From DAOTXK01 sp034430555 (GTDB lineage Bacteria; Chloroflexota; Anaerolineae; Aggregatilineales; Ch27), in contig DAOUEM010000647.1 of the NCBI GenBank assembly GCA_034430555.1, forward strand, positions 1 to 5,439: a stretch of DNA of 5,439 bases, written 5' to 3'. The notes under the pieces are model-generated. The model searched no databases. It worked only from the letters and a program-made list of their open reading frames with translations, and was not told the origin of the DNA. Positions 1-5,439 of the stretch are shown here, piece by piece. Position 1 is the first letter of the stretch. Each line of letters starts with the position of its first letter. The position numbers were made by a program, and so were the translations under genes.

Positions 1-1580
1 TACATCAACTGCTGCATGACGTAGGCATCGAAGGTGAAGCGCTGCCCCAGGAAGCGGAACCCGCGGCTGACGTCGGCCATTTCGTCGGCTTCGGTGCTGG
101 GCGGCAGGATCAACCCGTTGATACGCGGGCCGGGCAGGTCGCCGACGCCCGCCTGGAAAGCGGCCAGCTGCGCCGCGTCGCCGATAGCCTCGACCGACAG
201 CGCGCCGAACACCTCGTCGGCCAGGGCCGTGTATTCCGGCGGCCCCAGGTCGTCCACCGGGCCGATCAGGAAGGACAGTGTATCGTGCAGGTCCTGCCAG
301 CCGGCGGCGACCCACGGTGTACTGCGCAGCGCGTGCAGCAGGAGCAGGGCCGTTTGTGTCTCGGCTTCGCTGTTGGCGCGGAAGGTGATCCGGCTGAGCC
401 ACATCATGCCGCGGAAGTAGCGCTCCAGCAGTTCGTCCTCGTCGTAGTGGCCGCGTGGGCGGTACTGGCTGAAATCTTCAATGTAGTCTTCGGTGAAGGG
501 CAGCGGGATGCGCCCTTCGGCGGCCTCGGCCAGCACTGTGATGGCGCGGGCCTCAGCGGCGACAGTGCCCGTGACGATACCGTCGATAGCGCCGGGTTCC
601 AGCAGTTCCAGGGCCACCGCCAGGTACAACTCGGCGTTGTAAGCCGGTTGGGCCAGCGGCGTATCGACCAGGAGCTCGGCCTGGTTGTGGGCAGCTTGCA
701 GGCTGGCCGTGACGATATCGTATGCCTGTTCGTAAAATACGGCGCGTTCCAGGTCGGCCAGCAGGTTATCGAAGATGAAATGCAGGAGGTGCAGCATCGA
801 GTCGGTCGTCACGAAGAAAGCGTGACCCAGGTCGGGGTTTTCCGGCATATTGCTGAAGTCGTAGCCCTCCGGGTAGGGGTCCCAGCCGTTTTCGCTGTAG
901 GCTTCGTGGAATTGGCGGAATCCGCCCGGCACCACCACAAACCCGTTCTGGGCCAGCAGCGCGATCTGGGCGTCATTAAGGCCGGCATCTTCTAGAAAGC
1001 GGGTTTCGCTCAGGTCGATAGGCAGGGGCGGCAGATCGCCATTGTAGGCTGCCGGCAGGGTGATCGCTGTCGGATCGGGCAGGTCGTCTCCCCAATACGA
1101 TTCCGCGAGGGCTGCCCAGTCAAAGGCGACGAAGGGCTGGGCTGGTTGGATGGGGCTGAGCGTGAAATCGTTGAAGGCCGGGCCAGGCTCAGGGGTCGTT
1201 TGCGCCGGGGTCGGTACGGCCGTGGGCAGGACGGGTTCCACGAAATACTCCCCGTCCAGGCCTTCCGCCGCCCAGCCGACGGTCAGGCCGGCCTGGATGC
1301 GCCACCAGTGGATGTTATCGGCGCAGACCGGGCCTTCCAGCACCAGGAAGCCGATGCCTTCCGCGATCTGGGCGATGCGCGCGCCGTCGATGGTGGGCGC
1401 ATCGCGGACGTTGAGTGGCAGGCCGCTGGTATAAGACACGCGTCCATAACCGTCGACGGCCAGGCGAGGTGCGGGCGCGCTGCCGCAGTCGCCCTGGGCA
1501 TGGCTGACCTGGGGAACCGCCGGTAGCGCCATCACGATGATCGTTATCAGCAAGATAAGCGAGCGAGAATTGATACGCAT
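1..1580 (-). CDS. Exported SH3b-DUF3160 protein (3' end outside window)
   Basis: 526 codons are visible and the C-terminus runs off the left edge. The N-terminus is a signal peptide: Arg at 2 and 6, a hydrophobic core at about 8-22, and a likely signal peptidase I site after SHA (residue 28). Residues about 44-116 form a bacterial SH3 domain, with LNVRDAP (56-62), WW at 92-93, GWAAEG (102-107) and YFVEP. C32 and C86 could form a disulfide. A short Pro/Thr linker (about 116-130) leads into the DUF3160 region, recognised from HAFFVTTDSMLHLLH (253-267), YRPRGHY (373-379) and the following YFRGMMWLSR. DUF3160 has no established biochemical function. SH3b domains often bind cell-wall or surface ligands, so an envelope role is inferred. 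The start follows GAGGAG by 7 nt. It lies downstream of, and in the same direction as, the DUF3048 gene. The family assignment is firm from the motifs; the role is not. Confidence 0.9.
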   Translation of the reverse strand, partial: MRINSRSLILLITIIVMALPAVPQVSHAQGDCGSAPAPRLAVDGYGRVSYTSGLPLNVRDAPTIDGARIAQIAEGIGFLVLEGPVCADNIHWWRIQAGLTVGWAAEGLDGEYFVEPVLPTAVPTPAQTTPEPGPAFNDFTLSPIQPAQPFVAFDWAALAESYWGDDLPDPTAITLPAAYNGDLPPLPIDLSETRFLEDAGLNDAQIALLAQNGFVVVPGGFRQFHEAYSENGWDPYPEGYDFSNMPENPDLGHAFFVTTDSMLHLLHFIFDNLLADLERAVFYEQAYDIVTASLQAAHNQAELLVDTPLAQPAYNAELYLAVALELLEPGAIDGIVTGTVAAEARAITVLAEAAEGRIPLPFTEDYIEDFSQYRPRGHYDEDELLERYFRGMMWLSRITFRANSEAETQTALLLLHALRSTPWVAAGWQDLHDTLSFLIGPVDDLGPPEYTALADEVFGALSVEAIGDAAQLAAFQAGVGDLPGPRINGLILPPSTEADEMADVSRGFRFLGQRFTFDAYVMQQLM

Positions 1581-1587
1581 GGGTCCA

Positions 1588-1593
1588 CTCCTC
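1588..1593 (-). promoter_or_regulatory. Shine-Dalgarno of the DUF3160 gene
   Basis: GAGGAG on the minus strand lies 7 nt before the ATG at 1580. It fixes the start codon just ahead of the signal peptide. The rest of the 257-bp gap up to the DUF3048 stop has only imperfect -10-like words (for example TATCAT at about 1660-1665) with no matching -35. I cannot say whether the DUF3160 gene has its own promoter or is read through from upstream. Confidence 0.75.
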
Positions 1594-1620
1594 AATTAAT
1601 ACCATAAAACGCGATTTATT

Positions 1621-1640
1621 AGCCCGACTTGGCGCGGGCT
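1621..1640 (-). repeat. Short inverted repeat upstream of the DUF3160 gene
   Basis: AGCCCG and CGGGCT form a perfect 6-bp stem around an 8-nt loop, 41 nt upstream of the DUF3160 start codon. On the minus strand it is followed by AATAAATC, not a T-run, so it is a poor intrinsic terminator. It could be a leader hairpin or chance in GC-rich DNA. Confidence 0.3.
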
Positions 1641-1829
1641 GGGGTGATCCGCCGTTCAATCTATGATAGACCATTGACTGGCACCGGAACTTGACGCGCA
1701 GGCTACGATTACGTGACGGGTGGGCAATGCTGGTAGCAGGTCGGCCTGGCGAGCAGCGTGGCTTCTGTATAGCACAAATCGGCTCGGCTTGCTGGCGGCA
1801 GGCGGATTTTTGGGGTGTCCCGGAAGAAC

Positions 1830-1852
1830 CTGGCGGCTTACTCCACCGCCAG
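1830..1852 (-). terminator. GC-rich hairpin across the DUF3048 stop codon (weak terminator candidate)
   Basis: CTGGCGG and CCGCCAG form a perfect 7-bp stem with a 9-nt loop that contains the TAA stop of the DUF3048 gene. The sequence after it on the minus strand begins GTTCTTCC and has no U-tract, so canonical intrinsic termination is doubtful. It may instead stabilise the 3' end of the transcript. Confidence 0.3.
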
Positions 1853-3010
1853 TGAGTCGAAGTCGAGCGGCACCAGTTGGAAGAAGGTGACGCCCGGCTT
1901 GAGCCGCATGATCGCGCCCTCGGCGTCCAGCAGCGTGAACATGTCCCGCGAGTCGAGGCGCTGCCAGCCGCCGTCATAACGCTGGCCGTCGCGGAAAAAA
2001 ACCGCCGGGCCTACTCCCCATAACTGGATTTCAATGGAGAAGCTCTGGTGGCCCTGCCATTCGCTTTCCACGATGGTGACGTCTTCCACGTGGTTGGCGT
2101 ACAGTACGACCACGTTGGCCGCCGAGACCTGCCGGTTGAGCGTGGCGTCGAAGTGCGGGCGGCCGTCGCTCCAGCGCCAGTAGAGGCCGCTGTCGCTCTC
2201 ATATACCCAGCGCACGGCCGTGCCCCGGTAGCGCACATTAACAGCGGCTGCCGGGTCGCCCGTGGTCAGGGACGCGTCGGAAAAGGCCAGCGTGCTGTAT
2301 TCCGGCGCGGGGGGTGAGTTGATGCCCCGTTGGGCGGCCAGGTCATGCACGGCCACGAGATCGGCAAACAGGTTATGCGGCACGGGCAGGGCCGGATCGC
2401 GGTAGTAGGCGGGCGGGCCGGTTTCCACCCCGTAGAAGGCGCGCTCGGCGAAGGCCGTGCTCTCGATGTGCTCGCGCACGCCGCCGCTGGAACCGGCGTA
2501 GACCAGGTAACTCTCGAACATCTCCGGAATTTCTTCGTCGATCAGGCGGGCGCTGCGGATTGAGCCGACCCGGCGCGGCAGCTGGCTCAGAAATACCGCC
2601 GTGAAGCGCGTCAGGCCGCCCTCGGCGTAATGCTCAAAGACCACGTCCGCCTGGCCGAGGCCGGCCTGGGGTCGGACCAGGGCCGGTGCGTTGGAGATTT
2701 TGGCGGCGATGGGTCGGAAAGCCAGCAGGTCAGGGTCGTCGACGGGCAGGCCGGTGAGTGGGCTAATGCCTGCCGGGTAGCGGTGAGGGCCGATCCAGTC
2801 TTCCGGGGTGGGGGAGGGCGTGGGCGTGACCGAGGCGGTGACGCGTGCCGTCGGCGTCGTGCTGCCGCTGGGCGTGAAAACCGGGCCGAATCGGCGCGTA
2901 ACCGTCGGCGTGGTAACGGTCTGGCCGGCGGTGGTCCCACCGGAGATGCTGGACACCATCAATAGGGCGGCGGCGAAAATCGCCAGGAATCCGTAACGCA
3001 GGTTGTTCAT
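1838..3010 (-). CDS. Exported DUF3048 (YerB-family) protein
   Basis: A complete 390-aa protein. Residues 1-29 are a signal sequence with a hydrophobic core at about 8-22. There is no lipobox cysteine, although Bacillus YerB is a lipoprotein. Residues about 31-70 are a Thr/Pro/Val-rich low-complexity linker ending in TPTPSPTP. The DUF3048 N-terminal domain begins at SPLTGLP (83-89) and has the family signatures RPQAGLGQADVVFE (113-126), EGGLTRF (130-136), RVGSIRSAR (147-155) and GSSGGVREHI (173-182). The last roughly 150 residues fit the DUF3048 C-terminal domain, with a typical ending (LKPGVTFFQLVPLD). The family's molecular function is not established; an extracytoplasmic location is inferred. 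An extended -10 promoter lies about 70 nt upstream. The DUF3160 gene follows on the same strand after 257 bp. The family assignment is confident. Confidence 0.93.
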   Translation of the reverse strand: MNNLRYGFLAIFAAALLMVSSISGGTTAGQTVTTPTVTRRFGPVFTPSGSTTPTARVTASVTPTPSPTPEDWIGPHRYPAGISPLTGLPVDDPDLLAFRPIAAKISNAPALVRPQAGLGQADVVFEHYAEGGLTRFTAVFLSQLPRRVGSIRSARLIDEEIPEMFESYLVYAGSSGGVREHIESTAFAERAFYGVETGPPAYYRDPALPVPHNLFADLVAVHDLAAQRGINSPPAPEYSTLAFSDASLTTGDPAAAVNVRYRGTAVRWVYESDSGLYWRWSDGRPHFDATLNRQVSAANVVVLYANHVEDVTIVESEWQGHQSFSIEIQLWGVGPAVFFRDGQRYDGGWQRLDSRDMFTLLDAEGAIMRLKPGVTFFQLVPLDFDSLAVE

Positions 3011-3024
3011 ACCGCTCTTTAGTG

Positions 3025-3030
3025 CTCCTC
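3025..3030 (-). promoter_or_regulatory. Probable Shine-Dalgarno of the DUF3048 gene, unusually distant
   Basis: GAGGAG on the minus strand ends 14 nt before the ATG at 3010, longer than the usual 5-10 nt. No closer purine-rich site is better than AAAGAG, and no in-frame ATG, GTG or TTG lies between the site and 3010. The signal peptide begins exactly at 3010, so this start is kept. Confidence 0.5.
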
Positions 3031-3081
3031 TAGCGACAGCCCTCGCTGGTAGACGGCAACCGTGTGCCGTGGAACGCCGGC

Positions 3082-3090
3082 ATTATACCA
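3082..3090 (-). promoter_or_regulatory. Extended -10 promoter for the DUF3048 gene
   Basis: The minus strand reads TGGTATAAT, a perfect extended -10 element (TG, one base, TATAAT). The region 16-18 bp upstream has no recognisable TTGACA-like box, which fits an extended -10 promoter. Transcription would start near 3075, giving a leader of about 65 nt before the ATG at 3010. The element overlaps the end of the methyltransferase remnant. Confidence 0.6.
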
Positions 3091-3314
3091 CACGCACCAG
3101 GCCCAGGATCGCACCTGGCCGGCCCGATGCCCGCAGCCAGGCCTGGCCGATCCCGCTGACCGGCATCCAGGACGCGCCCGCCGGGGGCCAGGTATCGACC
3201 CAGCAGGCGCACGACCGTGTCTTCAAAACCAGGTGGCTGGCGGTGATCGCCGGTTTGATCAAATCTATCGTAGGCTGGCCGGGCGGCTGAGGTTGCGTTG
3301 GTGAAATCGGACAT
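3083..3314 (-). pseudogene. Frameshifted remnant of a class I SAM methyltransferase
   Basis: From an ATG at 3314, the minus strand encodes a methyltransferase-like N-terminus: AYDRFDQTGDH, PPGFEDTVVRLL and then APGGRVLDAG, the start of motif I. In this frame the next residues (QRDRPG) break the motif. Skipping one base near 3158 gives SGIGQAWLRASGRPGAILGL, so the joined text becomes VLDAG/SGIGQAWL, a normal glycine-rich SAM-binding loop. The restored frame stops at TAA 3083-3085 after about 76 residues in total. Class I methyltransferases are usually around 200 residues or more, so most of the fold is missing. No clear Shine-Dalgarno precedes the ATG. A frameshifted and truncated relic is the best reading. 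A sequencing indel could explain the frameshift but not the early end. Motif evidence only. Confidence 0.45.
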
Positions 3315-3318
3315 TGTG

Positions 3319-3328
3319 ATTGCGCAAT
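3319..3328. repeat. 10-bp palindrome in the divergent intergenic region
   Basis: ATTGCGCAAT is a perfect palindrome. It lies just upstream of the methyltransferase remnant and overlaps the -35 position of a weak plus-strand promoter candidate. It could be an operator half-site pair, but a 10-bp palindrome can also arise by chance in a gap of this length. Confidence 0.2.
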
Positions 3329-3348
3329 TCTTTCAATCTACGTACAAT
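3320..3348 (+). promoter_or_regulatory. Weak upstream promoter candidate for the DUF4388 gene
   Basis: TTGCGC (3320-3325) and TACAAT (3343-3348) are separated by 17 bp. The -10 matches consensus at five of six positions, but the -35 only at the first three. If used, it would give a longer leader than the strong promoter 75 bp downstream. Confidence 0.3.
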
Positions 3349-3394
3349 GCTTACTAGATACTATTGCGGTGGGATGCGCGGGCGTCTACCCCGG

Positions 3395-3423
3395 TTGACT
3401 CGCTTTGGGGACGGGGGTATAAT
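3395..3423 (+). promoter_or_regulatory. Near-consensus sigma-70 promoter of the DUF4388-GTPase operon
   Basis: TTGACT (3395-3400) and TATAAT (3418-3423) are separated by exactly 17 bp. That is five of six at -35 and six of six at -10. Transcription would start near 3430, leaving a leader of about 57 nt before the ATG at 3487. The leader contains a small AT-rich inverted repeat (ATAAAG at 3436-3441, CTTTAT at 3450-3455). The promoter lies inside the upstream extension of the open frame and so rules out starts before about 3430. Confidence 0.85.
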
Positions 3424-3474
3424 GCGCGGCATCTCATAAAGGTATCCAACTTTATCCGTCAGATCGAGCTTCAA

Positions 3475-3480
3475 AGCAGG
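3475..3480 (+). promoter_or_regulatory. Shine-Dalgarno that sets the DUF4388 start
   Basis: AGCAGG ends 6 nt before ATG 3487. It supports this start over the in-frame TTG at 3364, which lies upstream of the promoter, and over TTG 3481, which would sit directly against the site. Confidence 0.6.
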
Positions 3481-3486
3481 TTGTGG

Positions 3487-4362
3487 ATGGCGCTTAAAGG
3501 TAATCTCAGGAATTTTAGCACGACCCAACTCCTCAATCTCATCAACCTGGCGCACAAAACCGGGACTCTGACGATCTACGAGGGTGTGCCGACCGGGGAG
3601 AAAGATGCCCTGGGCGATCCCAAGTTTGATCCAGGCGCCGAACGGGCGAGTGTCGCCTTCCGTGAGGGTAAGCTCATCCATGCGGCAATGGGAATCCAGG
3701 ATGGTAATCTGGCGTCCGTGCTCCACAAGGCCGGCAAGTTGAACGACCGCCAGGCCGAGGTGATTCGTCAGCGCGCTGCCAATACCAGCGACAAAGCGCT
3801 GGCGTTGTTGTTGATCCAGGCCAATTACGTGACTCAGACGGATATCGTCGGCAGCGTCCAGCAGCATACGCTGGACATCGTCTACGATCTGTTGGGGTGG
3901 TCGGATGGACCGTTTACCTTCACCGATGGTCAACTGCCTTCCGATGACCGGATAACAGTGCCCATTGACCTGGAAAACGTGATCATTGAGGGCAGCCGCC
4001 GGATGCGCGAGCTGGAACAGCTTAATGACGAACTGCCCAACCTGGACTTTGCGCTCAGATTCCCTGAGGACCCCGGCGATAAGTTCAAGGGCATCCACCT
4101 GAGCGTTGAAGAGTGGCGTGTGGTTTCGTTTGTCAATCCTAAGAATTCGATTCGCCAGATCGCCAAAGCCAACAACATGAGCGATATGGAGATCCGGCGC
4201 ATCGTCTACGGATTGTTGCAGGCCGGGTTAGTGGAACTGGTCAAGCCGCCGGGTATGGAAGACAAGGCCCGTCAGGCTATGGGTGGGCGCAAACGTAAGG
4301 AAGTGCCCCAGATCAAGAAGACGGTCGTTAATAAGCTGATTGATCGTATCCGTACGCTTTAG
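3487..4362 (+). CDS. DUF4388 (PATAN-like) signalling protein with predicted winged-helix-like C-terminal segment
   Basis: 291 aa, with no signal peptide or membrane segment, so probably cytoplasmic. The N-terminus MALKGNLRNFSTTQLLNLI with HKTGTLTIYEG (23-33) is the typical opening of DUF4388/PATAN domains. It continues in VAFREGKLIHAAMG (56-69), a helical stretch at about 72-135, and the strand-like GPFTFTDG (141-148). A charged, Gly/Pro-rich segment at about 34-54 sits between the first strands and looks like an insertion. Residues about 205-253 (LSVEEWRVVSFV, SIRQIAKANNMSDMEIRRIVYGLLQAGLVEL) resemble a winged helix. The tail from 258 is strongly basic (RKRK at 268-271). PATAN domains occur in bacterial signalling proteins, often with MglA-like GTPases. 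The GTPase gene 56 bp downstream, on the same strand, is the likely partner. Whether the C-terminal segment binds DNA is not shown. Confidence 0.88.
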   Translation: MALKGNLRNFSTTQLLNLINLAHKTGTLTIYEGVPTGEKDALGDPKFDPGAERASVAFREGKLIHAAMGIQDGNLASVLHKAGKLNDRQAEVIRQRAANTSDKALALLLIQANYVTQTDIVGSVQQHTLDIVYDLLGWSDGPFTFTDGQLPSDDRITVPIDLENVIIEGSRRMRELEQLNDELPNLDFALRFPEDPGDKFKGIHLSVEEWRVVSFVNPKNSIRQIAKANNMSDMEIRRIVYGLLQAGLVELVKPPGMEDKARQAMGGRKRKEVPQIKKTVVNKLIDRIRTL

Positions 4363-4418
4363 CATCCTCGTTTGTCTGCAATTCCAGCAGGCACGGCTTT
4401 GGAAGAAGCGAGACAGCT

Positions 4419-4949
4419 ATGCAAACAGTCAAGATGGTCATTACCGGCCCCTTTAGCTCGGGCAAAACGGAATTTATTCGCTCTATCTCGGAGATTGAGG
4501 TCGTTTCCACGGAACGCGACATCACCACTGCGGCGGAGCAGGTGAAGGACCAGACCACCGTCGCCATGGACTTTGGCCGTATCACGGTGGATGATGACCT
4601 GGTGCTCTACCTCTTCGGTACGCCCGGCCAGCGCCGCTTCGATTTTATGTGGGAAATCCTGGCCGAGGGTATGTTGGGGTTCGTCGTGATGGTGGACAGC
4701 GCCAAACCGGAGACCTTCCGCGAGGCCAAGAGCATCCTGGAAACGTTCCGTGCCTATGCGCCGACGCCGTACGTGGTGGCCGCCAATAAGCAGGATCATC
4801 CGGACGCCTGGGCACCGGCGGACCTGCGCATTGCCCTGCGCATTAGCGAAGGTGTCAAGCTGTTGCCCTGTGTCGCCACCGACAAAGAAAGCGTCAAGAA
4901 CGTGCTATTGGAGCTGCTGTACTCCATTCTTGAGGAAATGGAGACATAA
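4419..4949 (+). CDS. Small Arf/MglA-like GTPase (COG2229 type)
   Basis: A 176-aa single-domain GTPase. The P-loop (G1) is GPFSSGKT at 10-17. The switch I threonine is probably T46 or T47 before VAMDFGR. The G3 region reads LFGTPGQRRFDFMW (65-78). G4 is NKQD at 123-126, and G5 is probably CVATD (151-155). The G3 motif has glycine (G67) where Ras-type proteins have aspartate (DxxG). From memory this is usual in the subfamily that includes actinobacterial CvnD-type GTPases, so it need not mean loss of activity. Gln71 matches the Ras catalytic glutamine position. There is no membrane anchor or lipidation motif. A purine-rich GGAAGAAGCGAG lies upstream of the ATG, with an acceptable but not ideal spacing. 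It is probably cotranscribed with the DUF4388 gene and likely acts as its GTP-dependent switch; this pairing is inferred from context. Confidence 0.92.
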   Translation: MQTVKMVITGPFSSGKTEFIRSISEIEVVSTERDITTAAEQVKDQTTVAMDFGRITVDDDLVLYLFGTPGQRRFDFMWEILAEGMLGFVVMVDSAKPETFREAKSILETFRAYAPTPYVVAANKQDHPDAWAPADLRIALRISEGVKLLPCVATDKESVKNVLLELLYSILEEMET

Positions 4950-4967
4950 TACGCGATCCCCGCTCGT

Positions 4968-5006
4968 CGGACCCGATATAAGGTAATTGTGCAGCGGCCG
5001 GGTCCG
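4968..5006. repeat. 8-bp inverted repeat between the GTPase and hydrolase genes
   Basis: CGGACCCG (4968-4975) and CGGGTCCG (4999-5006) are perfect inverted copies separated by 23 nt. No T-run follows, so it is a poor terminator. It could be a regulatory hairpin or a protein-binding site. I see no convincing promoter for the hydrolase in this 119-bp gap. Confidence 0.35.
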
Positions 5007-5052
5007 GGAGAACAGCCTGATTTTGTGCGTACCTCACAGTCACCTTAATCCA

Positions 5053-5058
5053 GGGAGG
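5053..5058 (+). promoter_or_regulatory. Shine-Dalgarno supporting the GTG start of the hydrolase
   Basis: GGGAGG lies 10 nt before GTG 5069. There is no ATG in this frame before the first conserved strand of the hydrolase, so the GTG start rests on this site. Confidence 0.65.
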
Positions 5059-5068
5059 TCGGCCTGCC

Positions 5069-5439
5069 GTGGCTTCGTTGGTAACTGACCAAGGAATTGT
5101 TCATTACGAAACATACGGCAGGGGGCGTCCCGTTCTTTTATTGCACGGGTGGTTGGGTTCCTGGGCGTTGTGGCGGGATACCATTGAGGTGCTGGGCCGC
5201 GAGTTTAAGACCTATTCCCTGGACTTCTGGGGCTTTGGAGCCAGCAATCCCATCGAAGAAGACCTGAACTTCTCGATAGAGAACTTCGTCGAACTGGTGC
5301 ACCAGTTTACGGATCGGCTGGGCATCCAGCGGGCGCCGCTGCTGGGCCACTCGATGGGCGGCACGGTATCGCTGGGCGTCGCCATCCGTTATCCGGAGGA
5401 AGTGGTTAAGGTCGGAGTCTTCGGGTCGCCGATTAACGG
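5069..5439 (+). CDS. Alpha/beta-hydrolase, N-terminal part (3' end outside window)
   Basis: 123 codons are visible from a GTG start. The fold is clear: strand VLLLHGW (22-28) with the oxyanion-hole HG, then LDFWGFGAS (51-59), then the nucleophile elbow GHSMGG (93-98) with Ser95 as the likely catalytic nucleophile. The catalytic acid and histidine would lie beyond the window. No signal peptide is present, so it is probably cytoplasmic. The substrate cannot be told from this part. The family includes esterases, epoxide hydrolases, haloalkane dehalogenases and C-C bond hydrolases; Trp28 after HG and the DFWGFG loop do not decide between them. It may belong to the upstream transcript, but the 119-bp gap with an inverted repeat leaves this open. 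Confidence 0.9.
   Translation, partial: MASLVTDQGIVHYETYGRGRPVLLLHGWLGSWALWRDTIEVLGREFKTYSLDFWGFGASNPIEEDLNFSIENFVELVHQFTDRLGIQRAPLLGHSMGGTVSLGVAIRYPEEVVKVGVFGSPIN

Noticed and set aside
34..1526. Several plus-strand open frames of 124-236 codons opposite the DUF3160 gene
   Set aside because: The minus strand carries one unbroken 526-codon frame with clear domains. The plus-strand frames show no recognisable domains and are expected shadows in GC-rich coding DNA.
1315..1977. A 220-codon minus-strand open frame running from inside the DUF3048 gene into the DUF3160 gene
   Set aside because: It overlaps both real genes in another frame and is rich in Arg, Pro and Ser with no domain. It is open by composition only.
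3030..3314. The minus-strand 94-codon frame taken as an intact small gene
   Set aside because: After LDAG it loses methyltransferase character and runs through the DUF3048 promoter and Shine-Dalgarno. It is better described as a frameshifted relic.
3374..3429. ATGCGCGG occurs twice, at 3374-3381 and 3422-3429
   Set aside because: Only two 8-bp copies in GC-rich DNA with no further extension; likely chance.
3361..4098. A 245-codon minus-strand open frame opposite the DUF4388 gene
   Set aside because: The plus strand has the conserved domain, promoter and Shine-Dalgarno. The antisense frame has no family signature.
4359..4799. A 146-codon minus-strand open frame opposite the GTPase
   Set aside because: The plus strand encodes all the main GTPase motifs, so this is a shadow.

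Overview
The window looks like chromosomal DNA from a Chloroflexota bacterium, probably Anaerolineae or a relative. This is inferred from three things. It has a GC-rich DUF3160 protein with an N-terminal SH3b domain. It has a DUF3048 protein with a Thr/Pro-rich linker after its signal peptide. It has a DUF4388 (PATAN-like) gene followed by an Arf/MglA-like small GTPase. No similarity search could be run.

Left half, minus strand (1-3010): two exported proteins lie in tandem. The upstream one (1838-3010) is a complete DUF3048/YerB-family protein. The downstream one (1-1580) is a DUF3160 protein whose 3' end lies outside the window. Both have an N-terminal signal sequence and a proline/threonine-rich spacer, so both are probably exported envelope proteins. 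Neither family has a firmly known function. The 257-bp gap between them holds a good Shine-Dalgarno and two short inverted repeats, but no promoter I would trust.

Middle (3011-3486): a divergent intergenic region of 476 bp. On the minus strand it carries an extended -10 promoter for the DUF3048 gene. Overlapping that is a short, frameshifted remnant of a class I SAM-dependent methyltransferase (3083-3314). On the plus strand there is a near-consensus sigma-70 promoter (TTGACT, 17 bp, TATAAT) for the DUF4388 gene, and a weaker possible one upstream.

Right half, plus strand (3487-5439): a probable signalling operon. It starts with a DUF4388 protein (291 aa, PATAN-like domain, predicted winged-helix-like segment and a basic tail). 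After 56 bp comes a 176-aa small GTPase of the COG2229 type, with clear P-loop and NKxD motifs but no aspartate in the G3 motif. After another 119 bp comes the start of an alpha/beta-hydrolase, cut by the window edge. The first two genes form the most plausible functional unit: a GTPase switch with a PATAN-type partner, of the kind linked elsewhere to polarity, motility or membrane signalling. The real role here is unknown.
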